Of a stretch of 32,127 nt of DNA, positions 31,060 through 32,127 are shown one piece after another. A program made the translations under genes and the position numbers. The notes beneath the pieces were generated by a model. The model was not told the DNA's origin. It saw only the letters and a list, made by a program, of their open reading frames with translations, and made no database searches. The stretch is from Lobulomyces angularis (Eukaryota > Chytridiomycota > Chytridiomycetes > Lobulomycetales > Lobulomycetaceae): NCBI GenBank assembly GCA_027604685.1, contig JADHYX010000246.1, positions 1 to 32,127 on the forward strand, written 5' to 3'. Position 1 is the first letter of the stretch, and every line of letters begins with the position of its first letter.

Positions 31060-31881
31060 TGCTTTTGATATTTTTCGTTAAGGAAAAACACTTTGAAAGT
31101 TACTTAATGTTTAAAATTTTTTTATTTTCAATTATCTATTATTATGTATTTTAAGATACTTCTTTAGATTTCTGTATGAAAAAATTTTTTACTTCTAGAA
31201 GTTTTATTTTTTTCTAGAAATTGTTGCAGGATCAGCAATATAGTGTACTGGCACTCCATACACCACTTTTTCAATCCTTGTTTCCAAAAGGGAGAAGTTA
31301 GATATAATTAATTATATAATGTGGTATCATAAGCATTTACTAAACAATTTTATTCAAAAAAAAATAATACTATTAAACTTAAGTGGTTTTTTTATAAAGA
31401 AATGTTCGGGAAAGTACTTCATATGCAAATGGAAAGGTAAATTTAATAGAAAAAAAGAAAAAATTATGTTAAGAGTAGATAATCTGTTAAAAAAGATTTA
31501 AAATATATCTTAAACTCAACAACTTCGTCCACAATACCATTTCTCAATTTTTTTGAATGAACACTTACAGTCTATGGCTCAATGATATGCTAAAACATTT
31601 CATACAGAAATGCAATGATTATTGGACATATGTATTAAAATCGTAGTTTTTGTCATTAACAGTCAAATATTTTGGTTGGTGAAAATTTTGGTGGCAAATT
31701 TTTTGAGAAATTTTTTTGTATTTTTACTCACAAAATTTTTTCACAAAGTTAACAAATAAAAAGTATTCCTTGTATTTTTTTTAATTTTTAATTTAAAAAT
31801 AATATTTATTTTTTTTTTCAATTTTTTTTTTAATTTTTTTAATTTTATATTTAATTTTTATTTTATTAATTTGTATTTATA
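31060..31881. other. Intergenic region between the RING gene and the right-edge gene
   Basis: 822 bp between divergent starts. A minus-strand open stretch ending TAA at 31204-31206 reads LLETRIEKVVYGVPVHYIAD. It looks protein-like, but no acceptor or upstream exon could be placed, so it may be a gene remnant. A plus-strand ORF at 31319-31501 (MWYHKHLLNN...) is Lys/Ile-rich and unconvincing. From about 31730 the sequence is almost entirely A and T runs. Confidence 0.45.
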
Positions 31882-32127
31882 ATGGGAATCAAATCTTTGC
31901 ACCATCTTAAAAAAAAACGAATTTCCACAAAAACGTAGAACACTTAATAAATTTGATGCGAGGTAAAACTGTATATAATGATGTACTAGGAGAGTACTAT
32001 CGCTCTTTTATCAATTCCTGTGCAGAAGGATGGAAGTATCTTCTCGGAATTAAGTTTTTTGATTGAAAACAACGCAGATTTGATATTTATTTTGGATAGT
32101 GACAAATTGAGCATTCAAAAAAAGGCA
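31882..32127 (+). CDS. Partial XPG/FEN-family nuclease-like gene, with an apparent frameshift
   Basis: The ATG at 31882 opens MGIKSLHHLKKK, the classic start of XPG-N/FEN proteins (MGI..L..LL). The ATG frame hits TAG after 18 codons. The frame reached by one extra base in the A9 run (31909-31917) reads on to KNVEHLINLMRGKTVYND, matching the GK.V..D block. A 43-nt intron (31983-32025, GTACTA...GTGCAG) then gives KDGSIFSELSFLIENN and LIFILDSDKLSIQKKA, matching the L...PVFVFDG...K block, open to the window edge. The two expected metal-binding Asp residues are present in these blocks. The A9 tract may be a sequencing error, a true frameshift in a pseudogene, or a sign that my model is wrong. The gene continues beyond the window. 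Confidence 0.45.

Noticed and set aside
31319..31501. 60-codon plus-strand ORF
   Set aside because: Lys/Ile-rich composition, no splice partners and no recognisable motif; probably chance.
22523..31905. Similarity of GGAATCAAAT.TTT.CACCATCT at 22525 and 31884
   Set aside because: 21 of 23 bases agree, but flanks do not, and the second copy is explained as an XPG-type start (MGIKSLHHL). Chance is plausible in sequence this AT-rich.

Overview
This is nuclear DNA from a eukaryote. It is very AT-rich and densely packed with genes. The genes are cut by many short GT-AG introns, mostly about 43-75 nt, with T-rich 3' ends. All three standard stop codons (TAA, TAG, TGA) end genes, so the code is standard. 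Three genes point to the fungal branch of life: a MUB1/samB-type MYND protein (4688-6771), an AFI1-like DENN/SPA protein (19382-24195) and a protein of a type I associate with fungi (2967-4452). Two others are unusual for familiar fungi: an ER-resident HSP90 (GRP94) ending in HDEL, and a secreted transglutaminase of the oomycete 'elicitor' family. I infer an early-diverging fungus or a fungus-like relative (for example Rozella or an aphelid); the species cannot be read from the window.

Layout from left to right: a frame-broken gene remnant (63-630, -); phosphopantothenoylcysteine decarboxylase (999-1746, -) with a decayed copy of part of its second exon just downstream; an SGNH-fold protein (1822-2863, +) starting 75 bp from it on the other strand; an unnamed nuclear-type protein with an Ig/cadherin-like end (2967-4452, -); MUB1-like (4688-6771, +); a 1.2-kb intergenic stretch; UTP13/TBL3 (7997-11051, -); a two-pass membrane protein with a histidine cluster and a PPSY tail (11733-13547, +); the transglutaminase (14211-15745, +); GRP94 (16164-18950, +); the AFI1-like protein (19382-24195, +); a 1360-residue FHA protein (24532-28952, -); a membrane RING-H2 protein (29279-31059, -); and the start of an XPG/FEN-like gene running off the right edge (31882 onwards, +).

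The genes do not form one pathway. They are housekeeping and trafficking genes: coenzyme A synthesis, ribosome biogenesis, ER folding, polarity/Arf signalling, and a ubiquitin theme (MUB1-like adaptor, RING E3, PPxY tail). I rebuilt every multi-exon model by hand from reading frame, splice signals and similarity to remembered families, and the exon lengths sum to whole codons. No CRISPR array, rRNA, tRNA or intact transposon was found. The most notable points are the elicitor-type transglutaminase with a Pep-13-like segment, GRP94 beside fungal-lineage genes, repeated use of tiny first coding exons (MUB1's is only the ATG), and an SGNH protein that appears to have lost catalytic residues.
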